Positions 1 to 10,094 of a stretch of DNA of 17,299 nucleotides are shown piece after piece; the stretch's first letter is position 1, and the number at the start of each line of letters is the position of its first letter. The stretch spans positions 1 to 17,299 of the forward strand of contig JAHECV010000061.1 of assembly GCA_024641555.1 (NCBI GenBank). The letters run 5' to 3'. The DNA is from Candidatus Planktophila sp. GTDB taxonomy: Bacteria; Actinomycetota; Actinomycetes; Nanopelagicales; Nanopelagicaceae. Under the pieces are notes generated by a model that was not told the origin of the DNA, made no database searches, and worked only from the letters and a program-made list of their open reading frames with translations. A program made the translations under genes and the position numbers.

Positions 1-821
1 GCGCCGCCACCGTGGCGAGCCATTCCGCCATAAGTGTCAACAATAATTTTACGTCCAGTTAGGCCGGCATCACCCATCGGTCCGCCAATAACAAAACGAC
101 CCGTTGGGTTTATTAGCGTGCGCATATTCTTGCGCGGCAGATCGATCTTTGAGAGGACGGGTTCGATAACCTGTTCGATGATTTCCGGGGTCAAAGTTTT
201 GGCGACATCAACATCTTCGGCATGTTGACTGGAGATAACAACGGTGTCTAGCGCAACCGCTTTATCGCCATCATATTCAATAGTTACTTGGGTCTTACCA
301 TCAGGACGAAGATAGGAAAGCGCACCTGATTTGCGTACCTTCGAGAGTTGCTGTGCTAATTCGTGAGCCAACCAAATAGGAAGTGGCATCAGTTCTTTTG
401 TATCATCACAAGCATAACCAAACATTAAGCCTTGATCGCCTGCACCCTGCAGATCCAATGGGTCCGCCGAAGAAGCCACACGATTTTCGTAAGCGTCATC
501 TACGCCTTGGGCAATATCCTGAGATTGTTGACCGATAGATATTGATACGCCACAACTATTTCCATCAAAACCTTTTACTGAAGAGTCGTAACCAATTCCG
601 ATTACTGTATCGCGGACGATTCCCATTACATCGGCATAACCGTTAGTGGTTACTTCGCCAGCAACGTGAACTTGACCGGTAGTGATTAAAGTTTCTACAG
701 CTACCCGACTAGTTGGATCCTGAGATAGAAGTGAGTCGAGGATCGCATCTGAAATTTGATCCGCGATCTTATCTGGATGGCCTTCAGTTACAGATTCGGA
801 GGTGAATAGGCGTTTTGACAT
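1..821 (-). CDS. metK: S-adenosylmethionine synthetase, C-terminus cut by window edge
   Basis: Makes S-adenosylmethionine from methionine and ATP in the cytoplasm, supplying methylation and polyamine pathways. The ATG is at 821 and the frame stays open to base 1, giving 273 codons of a protein usually near 400 residues, so about the last third lies outside the window. Visible signatures are the N-terminal ATP site EGHPDK (residues 13-18, His15 being the catalytic histidine of the family), the hallmark GAGDQG hexapeptide (126-131) and the start of the second glycine-rich signature GGGA at the truncated end. It starts 4 bases after the coaBC stop, so it is the next gene of the same transcript. 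Only a weak AGG lies upstream, suggesting translation coupled to coaBC. The order rpoZ-coaBC-metK is the usual actinobacterial one. Identification is firm. Confidence 0.97.
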   Translation of the reverse strand, partial: MSKRLFTSESVTEGHPDKIADQISDAILDSLLSQDPTSRVAVETLITTGQVHVAGEVTTNGYADVMGIVRDTVIGIGYDSSVKGFDGNSCGVSISIGQQSQDIAQGVDDAYENRVASSADPLDLQGAGDQGLMFGYACDDTKELMPLPIWLAHELAQQLSKVRKSGALSYLRPDGKTQVTIEYDGDKAVALDTVVISSQHAEDVDVAKTLTPEIIEQVIEPVLSKIDLPRKNMRTLINPTGRFVIGGPMGDAGLTGRKIIVDTYGGMARHGGG

Positions 822-825
822 GGGC

Positions 826-2022
826 TTAACCTAACTGAATAAGGGCTTGGTCGAGGAGAAGATCGGCCAGCGAGTCCTTGCTTGAATTGGGAACTTCTAT
901 TTGAGCGCCATTGCTCGTGAAAATGATTCCTTGGGTCTGGGTTGAACCGAAGATCGCACCTTTGGATACATCGTTTAGATAGAGAATATTAGCGCCCTTA
1001 GCAGCCAACTTAGCCTTTGCGACCTCAAGATCGAGGGAGGTTTCTGCTGCAAAAGCGATGATTACCTGACTTTTGCGAATTTCGGCGATCGACTTTAAAA
1101 GATCTGGATTCTGCGTCAATTCAAGCGTTTGCAGTTCACCCTTTTTTATCTTTCCATTGGAAACTTGCGAAGGTCTGGCATCTGCAACGGCTGCACTCAT
1201 GACGAGCAATTCACACTTTGGAAACTCAATTTTCATATGTGAATACATTTCTAGAGCAGTCTCGACTCGAATTACTTCAATATCTACCAAAGATTTCTCT
1301 TCAGACTCTGTTAGTTGAGAGTTGGCAAGAATGAGCGTTACATCCGCTCCCCTATCACGTGCAGCGCTGGCAACAGCAGCTCCCTGTCTGCCACTCGAGC
1401 GATTTCCGATATACCTGACTGGATCTATCGCCTCACGAGTACCACCAGCGGTAACCAATACTTTCTTTCCGAGTAAATCCTTCTTAAGATCGATTACTTT
1501 TTCAAATTTTTCAATAATTGAATTGGTCTCTGGGAACCTACCTGGACCGATATCGTCTCCTGTTAATCTCCCTACCTCGGGATCCATTACTGCAAAACCG
1601 CGATCGCGTAGAGTCTTCACATTTGCCTGTGTCGCCGGGTCTAGCCACATCTGCGGATGCATTGCGGGTACAACTAGAATTGGTACGTCTACAGCTAAAA
1701 CTAGATTTGTTAACAAATCATCGGCACGACCGGCAGCCATTCTTGCTATGAGATCTGCAGTGGCTGGGGCAATAATCAACGCGTTCGCATCTTTGGCCAA
1801 CGAGATATGTCGAACTTCATCGATGCGTTCCCATACTTGGGTTGTGACTGGTCGACCAGAGAGGGCTTCCCAGGTAGCTGCGCCAACGAAATTTAAACTA
1901 GAGGGTGTCGGAACCACGGTGACGCAATAACCACGATCTTGAAGACGGCGAAGTAAGTCACAAGATTTATATGCTGCGATTCCTCCACCGACGCCGAGAA
2001 TGACCTCTCGAACACGCGCCAT
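826..2022 (-). CDS. coaBC: Bifunctional phosphopantothenoylcysteine decarboxylase/synthetase
   Basis: Two consecutive steps of coenzyme A synthesis: CTP-dependent ligation of cysteine to 4'-phosphopantothenate (CoaB) and FMN-dependent decarboxylation to 4'-phosphopantetheine (CoaC). The 398-residue length is normal for the fused bacterial enzyme. CoaC occupies about residues 1-180: flavoprotein glycine loop near 10-15, His72 in the position of the catalytic histidine, the PAMHPQMW motif (119-126; the PAMN form in E. coli) and a substrate clamp reading [12 protein letters not shown] (151-162) with Thr where E. coli has Cys. As I recall, the His and Thr variants are also usual in mycobacterial CoaBC. 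CoaB follows from about 185: [14 protein letters not shown] (191-204), IGNRSSG with Asn207, and the lysine-rich KIKK (291-294). The ATG at 2022 lies 23 bases after the rpoZ stop and has no clear Shine-Dalgarno sequence. No better start is visible. Confidence 0.96.
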   Translation of the reverse strand: MARVREVILGVGGGIAAYKSCDLLRRLQDRGYCVTVVPTPSSLNFVGAATWEALSGRPVTTQVWERIDEVRHISLAKDANALIIAPATADLIARMAAGRADDLLTNLVLAVDVPILVVPAMHPQMWLDPATQANVKTLRDRGFAVMDPEVGRLTGDDIGPGRFPETNSIIEKFEKVIDLKKDLLGKKVLVTAGGTREAIDPVRYIGNRSSGRQGAAVASAARDRGADVTLILANSQLTESEEKSLVDIEVIRVETALEMYSHMKIEFPKCELLVMSAAVADARPSQVSNGKIKKGELQTLELTQNPDLLKSIAEIRKSQVIIAFAAETSLDLEVAKAKLAAKGANILYLNDVSKGAIFGSTQTQGIIFTSNGAQIEVPNSSKDSLADLLLDQALIQLG

Positions 2023-2045
2023 GGCTAGGACTTATTTGCAGTTAC

Positions 2046-2294
2046 TTAAGCGGTTGGTTCGAGATTTTCGATCGTCAAAAGGCCTTCGTTGATTTCACGA
2101 AGTGCAATTGACAACGGCTTCTCGTGTACATGGGTCTCAACTAGCGGACCAACATACTCGAGCAGACCTTCACCAAGTTGTGAATAGTAAGCGTTGATCT
2201 GACGTGCACGCTTAGCTGCGTAGAGAACAAGGCTGTACTTCGAACCGCTCTTTTCAAGAAGTTCGTCGATTGGTGGATTAGTGATGCCGTCCAT
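2046..2294 (-). CDS. rpoZ: RNA polymerase omega subunit
   Basis: Small RNA polymerase subunit that clamps and helps fold beta-prime. The 82-residue product has the standard actinobacterial N-terminus [13 protein letters not shown], the central [14 protein letters not shown] helix that packs on beta-prime, and the conserved stretch [15 protein letters not shown] chose the ATG at 2294 over an in-frame TTG at 2300: a GAAAGG Shine-Dalgarno sequence sits 7 bases before the ATG but would almost touch the TTG. The gene begins 19 bases after the gmk stop and ends 23 bases before coaBC. The position between gmk and coaBC is the conserved actinobacterial one, so co-transcription with the pyr chain is expected (inference). 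Confidence 0.95.
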   Translation of the reverse strand: MDGITNPPIDELLEKSGSKYSLVLYAAKRARQINAYYSQLGEGLLEYVGPLVETHVHEKPLSIALREINEGLLTIENLEPTA

Positions 2295-2313
2295 TTTCAA
2301 GCCTTTCGATAAT

Positions 2314-3192
2314 TTATTGCGAAGTCGCCAATGATATCAGGTGAGCGACGACCTCTTCTACTCGCTCATTTACCAAGGAAATATCGAAGAAATTTGCTTG
2401 GGCTAGCTCCTCTTGGGCTAGCTCCAGTCGAGCCGCTCTTCGCTCTGGCGAATCTGTACCGCGCCCTTCGAGGCGGGAAACCAGTTCTTCCCATGATGGC
2501 GGTTGGAGGAATATCAATACCGCCTCGGGAGCACGTTCCTTTACTTGCTTCGCACCAGCAATCTCAATTTCCAATAAAACATTTTTTCCATCGCGCAACG
2601 CATCTTCTACTGGTTTCCTAGGCGTGCCATAACGGGCCCCCGCAAAATTAGCCCACTCTAAAAAGAGTGCGCTCTTCACCGCGTTATCAAACTCTTCATC
2701 GGTGTAAAAGAAATAGTCAACTCCATCTACTTCATTGTGTCGTGCGGTGCGAGTTGTTGCCGAAATACTTACCCAGAATTTTCCGGAGTTTCGAAGAGAT
2801 TTAGCAACCGTACTTTTACCGACTCCCCCAGGGCCAGATAAGACCAAGAGTTTTCCGCGTTGCGCTGCTGCGACGCGATCCGGAAACTCTTTCAATAGAT
2901 TTTCGCGTTGCGAAACTCCTAAACCCTGGATCCTGCGAGTCGCCGAAATGTTTAATTTTTCTAGTAATGCGATTGCGCGCACTTTGCCCACTCCAGCGAA
3001 GGATTCCAGAAGTTCCACTACCCGCATCTTCGCAATAGCCTCATCATTTACCGCCAAGGTAAGAATCGCCGAGAGCGAGAGTTCGCCTGCTTTAACGCGC
3101 GCCTTTATTGCCGCGCGCACTTGCCGCGCTGCCGTTGATTTTGCCAGCGCTGCAGCGCGTTGTGCTTGAGTCAGTTGAGGTGGCGTTGGCAT
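2314..3192 (-). CDS. gmk: Fused mIHF-type DNA-binding domain and guanylate kinase
   Basis: A 292-residue protein with two parts. Residues 1-103 match actinobacterial integration host factor (mIHF/sIHF): the [10 protein letters not shown] opening, a basic N-terminal helix, and the helix-two-turn-helix segment [20 protein letters not shown] (61-80) followed by TRRIQGLG (85-92), the region of the DNA-contacting arginines in mIHF. Residues 112-292 are guanylate kinase (GMP + ATP to GDP + ADP): P-loop [10 protein letters not shown] (119-128), GMP-binding SATTR...R...E..G.DY (144-160), [13 protein letters not shown] (180-192) and GRGT in the lid (243-246). The usual Asp of the LEID motif is Glu210. 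A normal bacterial Gmk is about 200 residues. In Mycobacterium and Streptomyces mihF is a separate gene directly upstream of gmk. I see no stop, frameshift or convincing internal start at the junction. The ATG at 3192 follows the pyrF stop by 9 bases. Confidence 0.95.
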   Translation of the reverse strand: MPTPPQLTQAQRAAALAKSTAARQVRAAIKARVKAGELSLSAILTLAVNDEAIAKMRVVELLESFAGVGKVRAIALLEKLNISATRRIQGLGVSQRENLLKEFPDRVAAAQRGKLLVLSGPGGVGKSTVAKSLRNSGKFWVSISATTRTARHNEVDGVDYFFYTDEEFDNAVKSALFLEWANFAGARYGTPRKPVEDALRDGKNVLLEIEIAGAKQVKERAPEAVLIFLQPPSWEELVSRLEGRGTDSPERRAARLELAQEELAQANFFDISLVNERVEEVVAHLISLATSQ

Positions 3193-3201
3193 ATGAAAAC
3201 T

Positions 3202-3906
3202 CTAGTTACCGAGAATTTCGCTGGCAATAACTGCCGCTTTCTCGCTCAAGGCTTGTGCGCCATTTAGCCAAGCCGAAGTAATCGGTCTGCCTATTACTAC
3301 ATAGTTCGCGCCTTGGGATATTGCATCTTTCGGGGTCATAGTCCGTTTTTGATCATCACTTCCGACTTCAGAAAGAGGGCGGACACCTGGTGTGATAATT
3401 ATCGGATCTGGTCCAACCGCACTTCTGATAGCGGAAGTTTCCAGTGGAGAACAAACCAATGCTTTGGCTCCGGATGTAACTGCCATTTTTGCCAACGCAA
3501 CGGCGCTTTCAAGTGCTGGACTGGCATATCCAATCTCAAAAAGATCTTCCTCAGAAAGCGAGGTCAGAATAGTAACTGCAGTAACGGCCACGCTCGGAAC
3601 GGCATCCGCCGCGGCTTTGACCATCGCTGAGCCACCGCTGGCATGAACGGTTAAGAATTTAGGAGATAGATGAGAAATTGCTTTCGCAGCTCCAGCAACG
3701 GTGTGCGGAATATCGTGAAGCTTAAGATCTAAAAATAACTCAACTCCAGTCTCTTCGATTATGCGAGAAACTCCAGCGCTTCCAAAATTTAAATAGAACT
3801 CCAGCCCTAACTTGTAGACCGATATGGACTCTTTGGTGTTTTTAATCCAGGCCAGTGCAGTATCGAAATCAGAGGTATCGACCGCCAGAATAATGGGAGC
3901 TTTCAT
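3202..3906 (-). CDS. pyrF: Orotidine 5'-phosphate decarboxylase, short (E. coli/Bacillus-like) type
   Basis: Last step of UMP synthesis: decarboxylates OMP to UMP. The 234-residue TIM barrel has ILAVDTSD at strand 1, the catalytic charged network in FLDLKLHDIP (about residues 57-66: Asp, catalytic Lys, Asp) and the phosphate-binding end segments TPGVRP (190-195) and VIGRPIT (207-213). Length and motif spacing fit the short subfamily 1; as far as I know, mycobacteria and Streptomyces carry the longer subfamily 2 enzyme of about 275 residues. The His after HDIP (HDIPHTV) replaces the commoner Asn. The start codon overlaps the pyrD stop as ATGA, with GGAAGG close upstream. Confidence 0.95.
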   Translation of the reverse strand: MKAPIILAVDTSDFDTALAWIKNTKESISVYKLGLEFYLNFGSAGVSRIIEETGVELFLDLKLHDIPHTVAGAAKAISHLSPKFLTVHASGGSAMVKAAADAVPSVAVTAVTILTSLSEEDLFEIGYASPALESAVALAKMAVTSGAKALVCSPLETSAIRSAVGPDPIIITPGVRPLSEVGSDDQKRTMTPKDAISQGANYVVIGRPITSAWLNGAQALSEKAAVIASEILGN

Positions 3907-4847
3907 AAACCTTCCGATCTGTGCGCATAACCGATGGCCGCTTTAAGTGAAGGAAATCCTTTAGCAATCAGAATCTCTTTAAGTTGGTTTTGAATATCTA
4001 TTAACGCATGTGGATTTCCGAAACTCGCCGTTCCCACTGAAACTCCCGATGCGCCGGCAAGAATTAGCTCAAAGGCGTCGCGGCCCGAAGAAACTCCACC
4101 CATACCAAGAATCGGAATGTTCGGTAACGCTGCATGAACTTGATAGATCGCACGCACAGCAACAGGACGAATAGCTGGACCAGATAGCCCTCCCGTCTTT
4201 CCTCCTAAATGGGGTCGCATAGTGTCCACGTTGATAACCATTCCTAAAACGGTGTTAATCAAAGCTAAAGCATCCGCGCCCGAATCGATGACCCCCGCTG
4301 CGATCGCTGGGAGATCAGTTACATCAGGTGATAACTTGGCAATTATTGGTAAATCTCCTCCGATTATTCTTCGCACGCCATCAATAACTCGACGCGATGC
4401 TTCCGGATCACAAGCGAAGACCATGCCACGATTTTCCACATTTGGGCAAGAGATATTAACCTCTAGCGCGCTTACTCCCGGAGTCGATCTAACCTTTCGA
4501 GCGAGCGTTGCATACTCTTCAACTGTCTCACCAGCGATAGAGACGATGACTCTGGCTTTTTCTTCAACCAACCATGGAACATCTTGCGCCAGAAAAGCAT
4601 CGATACCAGGGCCTTGCAAACCAATTGAATTCAACATTCCTGAAGGCGTTTCGGACATGCGTGGCGTTGGACGCCCATATCGCGGCTTATTCATTACAGA
4701 TTTTGTAACAACCGCTCCGATATCTCGTAGCGGAAAGAATTGTGCCAACTCTTTTCCAGAGCTAGCGCAACCACTTGCGGTGAATACAGGTGTAGAAAAG
4801 TAAGAATTACCAAGAGTTGTTGAGAAATCAAAAGTATCTGAGTTCAT
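3903..4847 (-). CDS. pyrD: Dihydroorotate dehydrogenase, class 1B catalytic subunit
   Basis: Oxidises dihydroorotate to orotate. It is a soluble FMN TIM-barrel enzyme which in class 1B works with the PyrK electron-transfer subunit and uses NAD+. Seen: no membrane-associating N-terminus as in quinone-dependent class 2, the early ASGCASSGKE segment (about residues 24-33), GRPTPRMSETPSGMLNSIGLQ, the active-site loop NISCPN whose Cys (residue 134 here) is the class 1 catalytic base, and the FMN-binding GGLSGPA and MGGVSSGRDA loops. A longer reading starts at ATG 4892, but that would overlap pyrK by 40 bases. ATG 4847 lies 5 bases after the pyrK stop and gives 314 residues, close to the usual class 1B length. 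Neither start has a good Shine-Dalgarno sequence, so the start is moderately certain. Overlaps pyrF by 4 bases. Confidence 0.95.
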   Translation of the reverse strand: MNSDTFDFSTTLGNSYFSTPVFTASGCASSGKELAQFFPLRDIGAVVTKSVMNKPRYGRPTPRMSETPSGMLNSIGLQGPGIDAFLAQDVPWLVEEKARVIVSIAGETVEEYATLARKVRSTPGVSALEVNISCPNVENRGMVFACDPEASRRVIDGVRRIIGGDLPIIAKLSPDVTDLPAIAAGVIDSGADALALINTVLGMVINVDTMRPHLGGKTGGLSGPAIRPVAVRAIYQVHAALPNIPILGMGGVSSGRDAFELILAGASGVSVGTASFGNPHALIDIQNQLKEILIAKGFPSLKAAIGYAHRSEGL

Positions 4848-4852
4848 TTGTG

Positions 4853-5701
4853 TCAATTCTGCACCAGGGGTGTTTGTCCAACTAAATCCCATTGAACATC
4901 GCCGCCATCCATTACTGGACCATCAACGCAGGAACGCAACATAGAAATACTTCCGTCTGCACCTTTTACCGGCAACACACAGGTCATACAGATACCGATT
5001 CCACAAGCCATCGCTTCTTCAACGGCGCATTGGTGAACGACATCTGAACCTTCGGTCAATTTGGAGATCGCAGAGAGCATTCCCATAGGACCGCAAGAGT
5101 AAATAACGTCAACCGATCCTGCTGAGATGAGATCGACAATCGGCTCAGTTACACGTCCCGTCTCTCCCATAGTTCCATCTTCGGTATAAATCTTTAATGA
5201 ATTTACGGAGCGCTTGCCTTCCATTGGTGCGTAAATTTTTCCACCAGTAGAGGCGCCTAACAACATATCGACTTTACAGCCACGAGCCTTTAATACTTCG
5301 GCTAGACCGAAAAGTGGAGCCGACCCATAACCGCCGCCAACCAACAACGCATTTACTGGCGTAGTCGGAATTCCAAATGCTGTACCAAGTGGTGCAACGA
5401 TATCTATGTCGACGCCTTCAGGTTGTGAACAAAGCCATTGTGACCCACTTCCGTGAGGTGCAACAATTAACTCCATAGTTCCACCGAATGATGCGCTCTC
5501 GGCGGTACGAGAAATAGCGAAAGCGCGCCTTAAAATCATTCGCGAGGATTCACCACCGACTTTAATGGCGACGAAGTTACCAGGCTTGCAACTCTTTACT
5601 AAATCTCCAACACCGAGAAGTATCTGGTGATATTGGCCTACCCGCTTATTTCCAAGAATCGTTGCCAATTTATGTTCTGCACCACGGTTAATTGCTGCCA
5701 T
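4853..5701 (-). CDS. pyrK: Dihydroorotate dehydrogenase electron-transfer subunit (FAD, 2Fe-2S)
   Basis: Partner of the adjacent class 1B PyrD: passes electrons from its FMN through a [2Fe-2S] cluster and FAD to NAD+. In the 282-residue reading, FAD-binding LRRAFAIS lies at about 57-64, the NAD-binding glycine loop LVGGGYGSAP at 120-129, and SCGP at 202-205. Four cluster cysteines are visible in the expected C-x4-C-x2-C-x16-C pattern at Cys233, Cys238, Cys241 and Cys258, in a segment reading ACGIGICMTC ... RSCVDGPV. I chose ATG 5701, which overlaps the carB stop as TAATG, exactly like the carA/carB junction. An in-frame ATG at 5716 adds five residues and is possible. Neither has a Shine-Dalgarno sequence. 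The pairing with pyrD establishes the class 1B assignment. Confidence 0.94.
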   Translation of the reverse strand: MAAINRGAEHKLATILGNKRVGQYHQILLGVGDLVKSCKPGNFVAIKVGGESSRMILRRAFAISRTAESASFGGTMELIVAPHGSGSQWLCSQPEGVDIDIVAPLGTAFGIPTTPVNALLVGGGYGSAPLFGLAEVLKARGCKVDMLLGASTGGKIYAPMEGKRSVNSLKIYTEDGTMGETGRVTEPIVDLISAGSVDVIYSCGPMGMLSAISKLTEGSDVVHQCAVEEAMACGIGICMTCVLPVKGADGSISMLRSCVDGPVMDGGDVQWDLVGQTPLVQN

Positions 5702-8700
5702 TAACGCTTTAACCATTCTTGAATTGGAAGAACAGATAGGTCCTCGCGCTGCAACGCCTTAATTCCTTCAACGGCTGCGCTAAAACCTGCAGTCGTTGTA
5801 ATGCAAGGAATGGAGCGCTGAACCGCCGCGGTTCGAATAGCCCAGCCATCGGCGCGGGTGCCACGTCCAACTGGAGTGTTGATTACCAAATCTACTTCAC
5901 CACTGTTGAGAAGTTCGACAATCGTTCGTTCGCCCAAGGGGCCGGTTCCTTCAGAATTTTTACGTATCTTCTGCGCCAAAATATCATTTCTAGCCAAGAA
6001 ATCAGCGGTCCCGCCAGTGGCGATTAATTTAAAACCTAACTGAAGAAAAGCGCGCGCTGGCGCCAATCCAGCGCTCTTATCTTTATCGGCGAGAGAGATA
6101 AATACTGTTCCTGACTTTGGCAACGGACCAAAAGAAGATATCTGACTCTTGGCATAACTTTCGCCAAAAGTTTCCGCGATGCCCATTACTTCACCAGTTG
6201 AACGCATTTCCGGTCCAAGTACTGCATCTACGCCTCGACCATCTGTTCTACGGAAACGGTTCCAAGGAAGAACCGCTTCCTTTACTGAAATACCCTTTGC
6301 TAAACCATCACCAGCTGAAGGAATTAACCCTTCCGCGCGAAGTTCGGCGATCTTACTTCCCATGGAAATACGCGCTGCCGCTTTAGCAAGTGGAACACCC
6401 GTAGCCTTACTGACAAATGGAACAGTACGCGAGGCGCGGGGATTAGCTTCCAGAACATAAAGCAGATCTTCAGCCATAGCGAATTGAATATTTATTAGAC
6501 CGAGAACTCCCACGCCTTGCGCAATTTTGAGCGTTGCTTCCCTTATGGCCTTCTGTTGCGCAGGAGTAATTGTCATTGCAGGAAGAACGCATGCGCTATC
6601 CCCCGAATGGATTCCGGCCTCTTCGATATGTTCCATTATTCCGCCGAGAAAAAGTTCGTCGCCATCAAAGAGCGCATCAACATCCAATTCAATGGCGCTA
6701 TCTAAAAAGCGATCGACCAAAACTGGGTGATCGGGAGTGATATCAGTAGCTCTTGAGATAAACCCAGCAAGGGCGGCATCGTCATAAACGATCTCCATTC
6801 CGCGACCGCCCAATACAAATGATGGGCGAACGAGAACTGGGTAACCAATTCTCGTAGCAATCGCCTGGGCTTCCATCTGCGAAGCGGCCATTCCAAACTC
6901 CGGTGCGCGAAGCGATTGTTCGGCTAATACCTGACCAAAAGCGCCGCGTTCTTCCGCCAAATTGATTGCATCTGGTGAGGTTCCAAGGATGGTAACTCCC
7001 GCAGCCTTTAAACCAGCAGCGAGACCGAGGGGAGTTTGTCCACCTAATTGCGTTATAACTCCAAGTACCGGACCTGCGAGCGTTTCGGCATGAACAACCT
7101 CAAGAACATCTTCCAGCGTTAGCGGTTCAAAGTAGAGGCGGTCTGATGTGTCGTAATCAGTAGAAACGGTCTCTGGATTGCAATTGATCATGATCGTTTC
7201 ATATCCCGCATCACGTAAGGTAAATGAAGCATGAACGCATGAATAATCGAACTCGATACCTTGCCCAATACGATTTGGACCGCTACCTAAAATAATTACC
7301 GCAGGCTTAGTTCTAGCGCGAACTTCAGTCTCTACCTCATAACTTGAGTAATGATAAGGAGTAAACGCTTCAAACTCCGCAGCACATGTATCTACTGTCT
7401 TGTAAACCGGTCTTACTCCTAAATGTTGGCGTACCTTACGTATATCTTCTTCACTAGAACCACGTAGCGCCGCAATCTGGCCATCTGAGAATCCCATTTC
7501 CTTTGCGTTGCGCAGGAACTCTTCGCTAATTTCACCAGGAAGAGCGATCTCTCGTGCACGCTCATTGATCAACTGGATCTGATGCAAGAACCAGCGATCA
7601 ATCTTCGTGGCGTTAAATACATCCTCGAGAGGTGCACCCGCCCACAGCGCCTGCTGCACTTGTTGCAGTCGATATTCGGTTGGAACAGTAATTGATTTAA
7701 GGAGATGAAGTACATCGATCGTTGAAACATCACTAGGGAAGGTGAATATCGCCTCTTTTCGCTCTAGTGAACGTAACGCCTTCATTAGCGCTTCCGGGAA
7801 TGAGCGACCTATTGCCATCGCCTCACCAACGCTCTTCATGGTCGTCGTAAGTCGCGGATCGGCATCGGCGAATTTTTCGAAAGCAAATCGTGGCGCTTTT
7901 ACAACTATGTAATCAAGCGTTGGTTCAAAAGATGCAGGTGTCACCTGGGTGATGTCATTCTTAATTTCGTCCAAGGTATAACCGATCGCCAATTTGGTGG
8001 CAATTTTGGCGATCGGAAAGCCGGTTGCTTTTGAGGCTAGCGCGCTCGAACGAGATACCCGGGGATTCATTTCGATGACAATTATTCTGCCGTTGTCAGG
8101 ATTTACCGCAAACTGGATATTACATCCGCCAGTAGCAACTCCAACTTCTCGAATGATATCTATCGAAAGATTTCGCAGTTTTTGGAACTCTACATCGGTA
8201 AGCGTAAGCGCCGGAGCTACGGTGATTGAGTCGCCGGTATGCACACCCATAGGATCGATATTTTCAATGCTGCAGACAATCACAACATTATCTTTATGAT
8301 CTCGCATGACTTCGAGTTCATACTCTTTCCAGCCTAATATGGATTCTTCGAGCAGTACTTCAGAAGTTGGGCTATGGCGTAACCCCGCTCCGGCAATCTG
8401 TCGTAAATTTTCTTCATCAAAAGCGATACCCGAACCTAGTCCGCCCATCGTAAAAGATGGTCTAACCACAACTGGATAATTGAGAATTGCCGCTCCGGAA
8501 ATCACTTCTTCCATTGTGTGGCAAATGATTGATTTGGCTGACTCTCCCCCGATTTTTTCAACAATAGATCGGAATATTTCGCGATTCTCACCGCGCTCGA
8601 TTGCATCAACATCAGCGCCGATTAATTGTGCCCCGTATCGCGTCAGCGTTCCGGCCTTATGAAGTCCGATCGCGGCATTTAAAGCGGTTTGGCCTCCCAA

Positions 8701-8967
8701 AGTTGCAAGTACCGCATCTGGTCGCTCCTTGGCGATAATTTTTTCGATAAATTCTGGTGTGATCGGTTCAATGTAAGTTGCATCTGCGAACTCAGGATCG
8801 GTCATGATTGTCGCGGGGTTCGAGTTAACCAGAATTACGCGAATACCTTCGGCGCGTAGAACACGACATGCCTGCGTTCCTGAATAATCGAATTCACACG
8901 CTTGTCCAATGACGATTGGACCGGAGCCAATTACGAGCACGCTCTTTATCGAATTATCACGTGGCAT
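5701..8967 (-). CDS. carB: Carbamoyl-phosphate synthase large subunit
   Basis: Makes carbamoyl phosphate from ammonia (channelled from CarA), bicarbonate and two ATP, feeding PyrB and arginine synthesis. Full length at 1088 residues, with the family's internal duplication: [28 protein letters not shown] opening at the N-terminus, repeated as [20 protein letters not shown] near residue 555. Each half contains an ATP-grasp domain ([14 protein letters not shown] and [15 protein letters not shown], with [12 protein letters not shown] and [12 protein letters not shown] as metal and ATP loops). An oligomerisation domain lies between them at about 400-550. The C-terminal MGS-like allosteric domain (from about 945, ATGGTADFL and [12 protein letters not shown]) is present and is where UMP or ornithine bind in E. 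coli. Start ATG overlaps the carA stop by one base (TAATG). Confidence 0.98.
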   Translation of the reverse strand: MPRDNSIKSVLVIGSGPIVIGQACEFDYSGTQACRVLRAEGIRVILVNSNPATIMTDPEFADATYIEPITPEFIEKIIAKERPDAVLATLGGQTALNAAIGLHKAGTLTRYGAQLIGADVDAIERGENREIFRSIVEKIGGESAKSIICHTMEEVISGAAILNYPVVVRPSFTMGGLGSGIAFDEENLRQIAGAGLRHSPTSEVLLEESILGWKEYELEVMRDHKDNVVIVCSIENIDPMGVHTGDSITVAPALTLTDVEFQKLRNLSIDIIREVGVATGGCNIQFAVNPDNGRIIVIEMNPRVSRSSALASKATGFPIAKIATKLAIGYTLDEIKNDITQVTPASFEPTLDYIVVKAPRFAFEKFADADPRLTTTMKSVGEAMAIGRSFPEALMKALRSLERKEAIFTFPSDVSTIDVLHLLKSITVPTEYRLQQVQQALWAGAPLEDVFNATKIDRWFLHQIQLINERAREIALPGEISEEFLRNAKEMGFSDGQIAALRGSSEEDIRKVRQHLGVRPVYKTVDTCAAEFEAFTPYHYSSYEVETEVRARTKPAVIILGSGPNRIGQGIEFDYSCVHASFTLRDAGYETIMINCNPETVSTDYDTSDRLYFEPLTLEDVLEVVHAETLAGPVLGVITQLGGQTPLGLAAGLKAAGVTILGTSPDAINLAEERGAFGQVLAEQSLRAPEFGMAASQMEAQAIATRIGYPVLVRPSFVLGGRGMEIVYDDAALAGFISRATDITPDHPVLVDRFLDSAIELDVDALFDGDELFLGGIMEHIEEAGIHSGDSACVLPAMTITPAQQKAIREATLKIAQGVGVLGLINIQFAMAEDLLYVLEANPRASRTVPFVSKATGVPLAKAAARISMGSKIAELRAEGLIPSAGDGLAKGISVKEAVLPWNRFRRTDGRGVDAVLGPEMRSTGEVMGIAETFGESYAKSQISSFGPLPKSGTVFISLADKDKSAGLAPARAFLQLGFKLIATGGTADFLARNDILAQKIRKNSEGTGPLGERTIVELLNSGEVDLVINTPVGRGTRADGWAIRTAAVQRSIPCITTTAGFSAAVEGIKALQREDLSVLPIQEWLKR

Positions 8968-10094
8968 TAGAGAGTCGCCTTCATTCTTGGGTACTTAACC
9001 ATGAGATCAATAAAGCGATCAAAGAGGTAGGCGGCATCATGCGGACCCGCGGCAGCCTCTGGATGGTACTGAACGCTAAATGCGCCTCTTTCCAGCAACT
9101 GCAGACCCTCTACTACGCCATCGTTTAATCCAACATGGGTAACTTCACCTGCGCCAAAGACGGTATTGAATGTTCCTTCAGTTGGAGCCTTTATTGCAAA
9201 ACCGTGATTGTGTGCAGTGATCTCTACTCTGCCACTTTTCTTATCCAGAACAGGTTGGTTTATCCCACGATGCCCGAATTGCAATTTGTAAGTTTCAAAA
9301 CCCAAAGCTCTACCTAAAATCTGATGACCGAAACAGATTCCAAATATAGGAATCTGTTCGAGCAGAATATTGCGAACTAAGTCAACAACTTCATTCATCG
9401 TAGCTGGATCACCCGGCCCATTTGAGAGAAAAACTCCGTCGGGAGAGAGCGCGCTTATCTCATCAAATGTGGCGTTATATGGCATGACATGCACTTCAAC
9501 CCCACGCTGGGCCAGAGCTCGTGGAGTTGCGCCTTTAATACCCAGATCTATCGCAGCGACAGTGAATTTCTTATCGCCGATAGCCGGGACTATATAACTA
9601 TCTTTTGTTGATACATCTTCACTTAGATAAGCACCACTCATTTGAGATGTCTTTCGAACTTCTACAACCATCTCTTCTTTAGATAGTTCTTCTCCAGAAA
9701 AGATCCCAACGCGCATCGCACCACGATCGCGTAGGTGGCGCGTTAACGCACGAGTATCAATACCTTGAATTCCCACGATACTTTGTCGAATTAATTCTGC
9801 TTCTAAGTCATTTTCACTGCGCCAGTTGCTCGTCAACGTGGAGGGATTCCTTACAACAAATCCAGCAACCCAAATCTTCTTAGATTCGTTATCAATAGAA
9901 TTTACGCCAGTATTTCCGATGTGGGGCGCAGTCATGACTACAACCTGGCGGTGATAACTTGGATCAGTTAATGTCTCTTGATAACCAGTCATACCCGTTT
10001 GAAAAACCGCTTCACCAAATGTCCGGCCGGTTGCTGCCCAAGATTTTCCTTCAAAAATTCGTCCGTCATCTAAAACCAGGAATGCCTTACTCAC
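8967..10094 (-). CDS. carA: Carbamoyl-phosphate synthase small (glutaminase) subunit
   Basis: Hydrolyses glutamine and channels ammonia to CarB. 375 residues, normal length. The N-terminal CPSase domain ([20 protein letters not shown], residues 27-46) is followed by a class I glutamine amidotransferase domain: LSNGPGDP (223-230), nucleophile Cys254 in GICFGHQ, and His344 and Glu346 of the triad in QYHPEA. The start is GTG, overlapping the pyrC stop as GTGA, and has a strong GGAGG Shine-Dalgarno sequence 9 bases upstream inside pyrC. In mycobacteria and Streptomyces an extra small gene lies between pyrC and carA; here they abut. Confidence 0.98.
   Translation of the reverse strand: MSKAFLVLDDGRIFEGKSWAATGRTFGEAVFQTGMTGYQETLTDPSYHRQVVVMTAPHIGNTGVNSIDNESKKIWVAGFVVRNPSTLTSNWRSENDLEAELIRQSIVGIQGIDTRALTRHLRDRGAMRVGIFSGEELSKEEMVVEVRKTSQMSGAYLSEDVSTKDSYIVPAIGDKKFTVAAIDLGIKGATPRALAQRGVEVHVMPYNATFDEISALSPDGVFLSNGPGDPATMNEVVDLVRNILLEQIPIFGICFGHQILGRALGFETYKLQFGHRGINQPVLDKKSGRVEITAHNHGFAIKAPTEGTFNTVFGAGEVTHVGLNDGVVEGLQLLERGAFSVQYHPEAAAGPHDAAYLFDRFIDLMVKYPRMKATL

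Noticed and set aside
1322..1930. 202-codon open frame on the plus strand opposite coaBC
   Set aside because: It lies wholly antisense to a gene with strong family signatures, and its translation shows no recognisable domain. Other long plus-strand frames, such as 10788-11252 opposite pyrC and 4222-4803 opposite pyrD, are shadows of the same kind.
2295..2300. TTG start for rpoZ
   Set aside because: The GAAAGG sequence is correctly spaced for the ATG at 2294 and almost adjacent to the TTG, and the ATG gives the usual protein start.
4848..4892. ATG at 4892 as pyrD start
   Set aside because: It overlaps the cluster-binding end of pyrK by 40 bases and adds 15 residues not seen in class 1B PyrD; ATG 4847 just after the pyrK stop fits better, although this is not proven.
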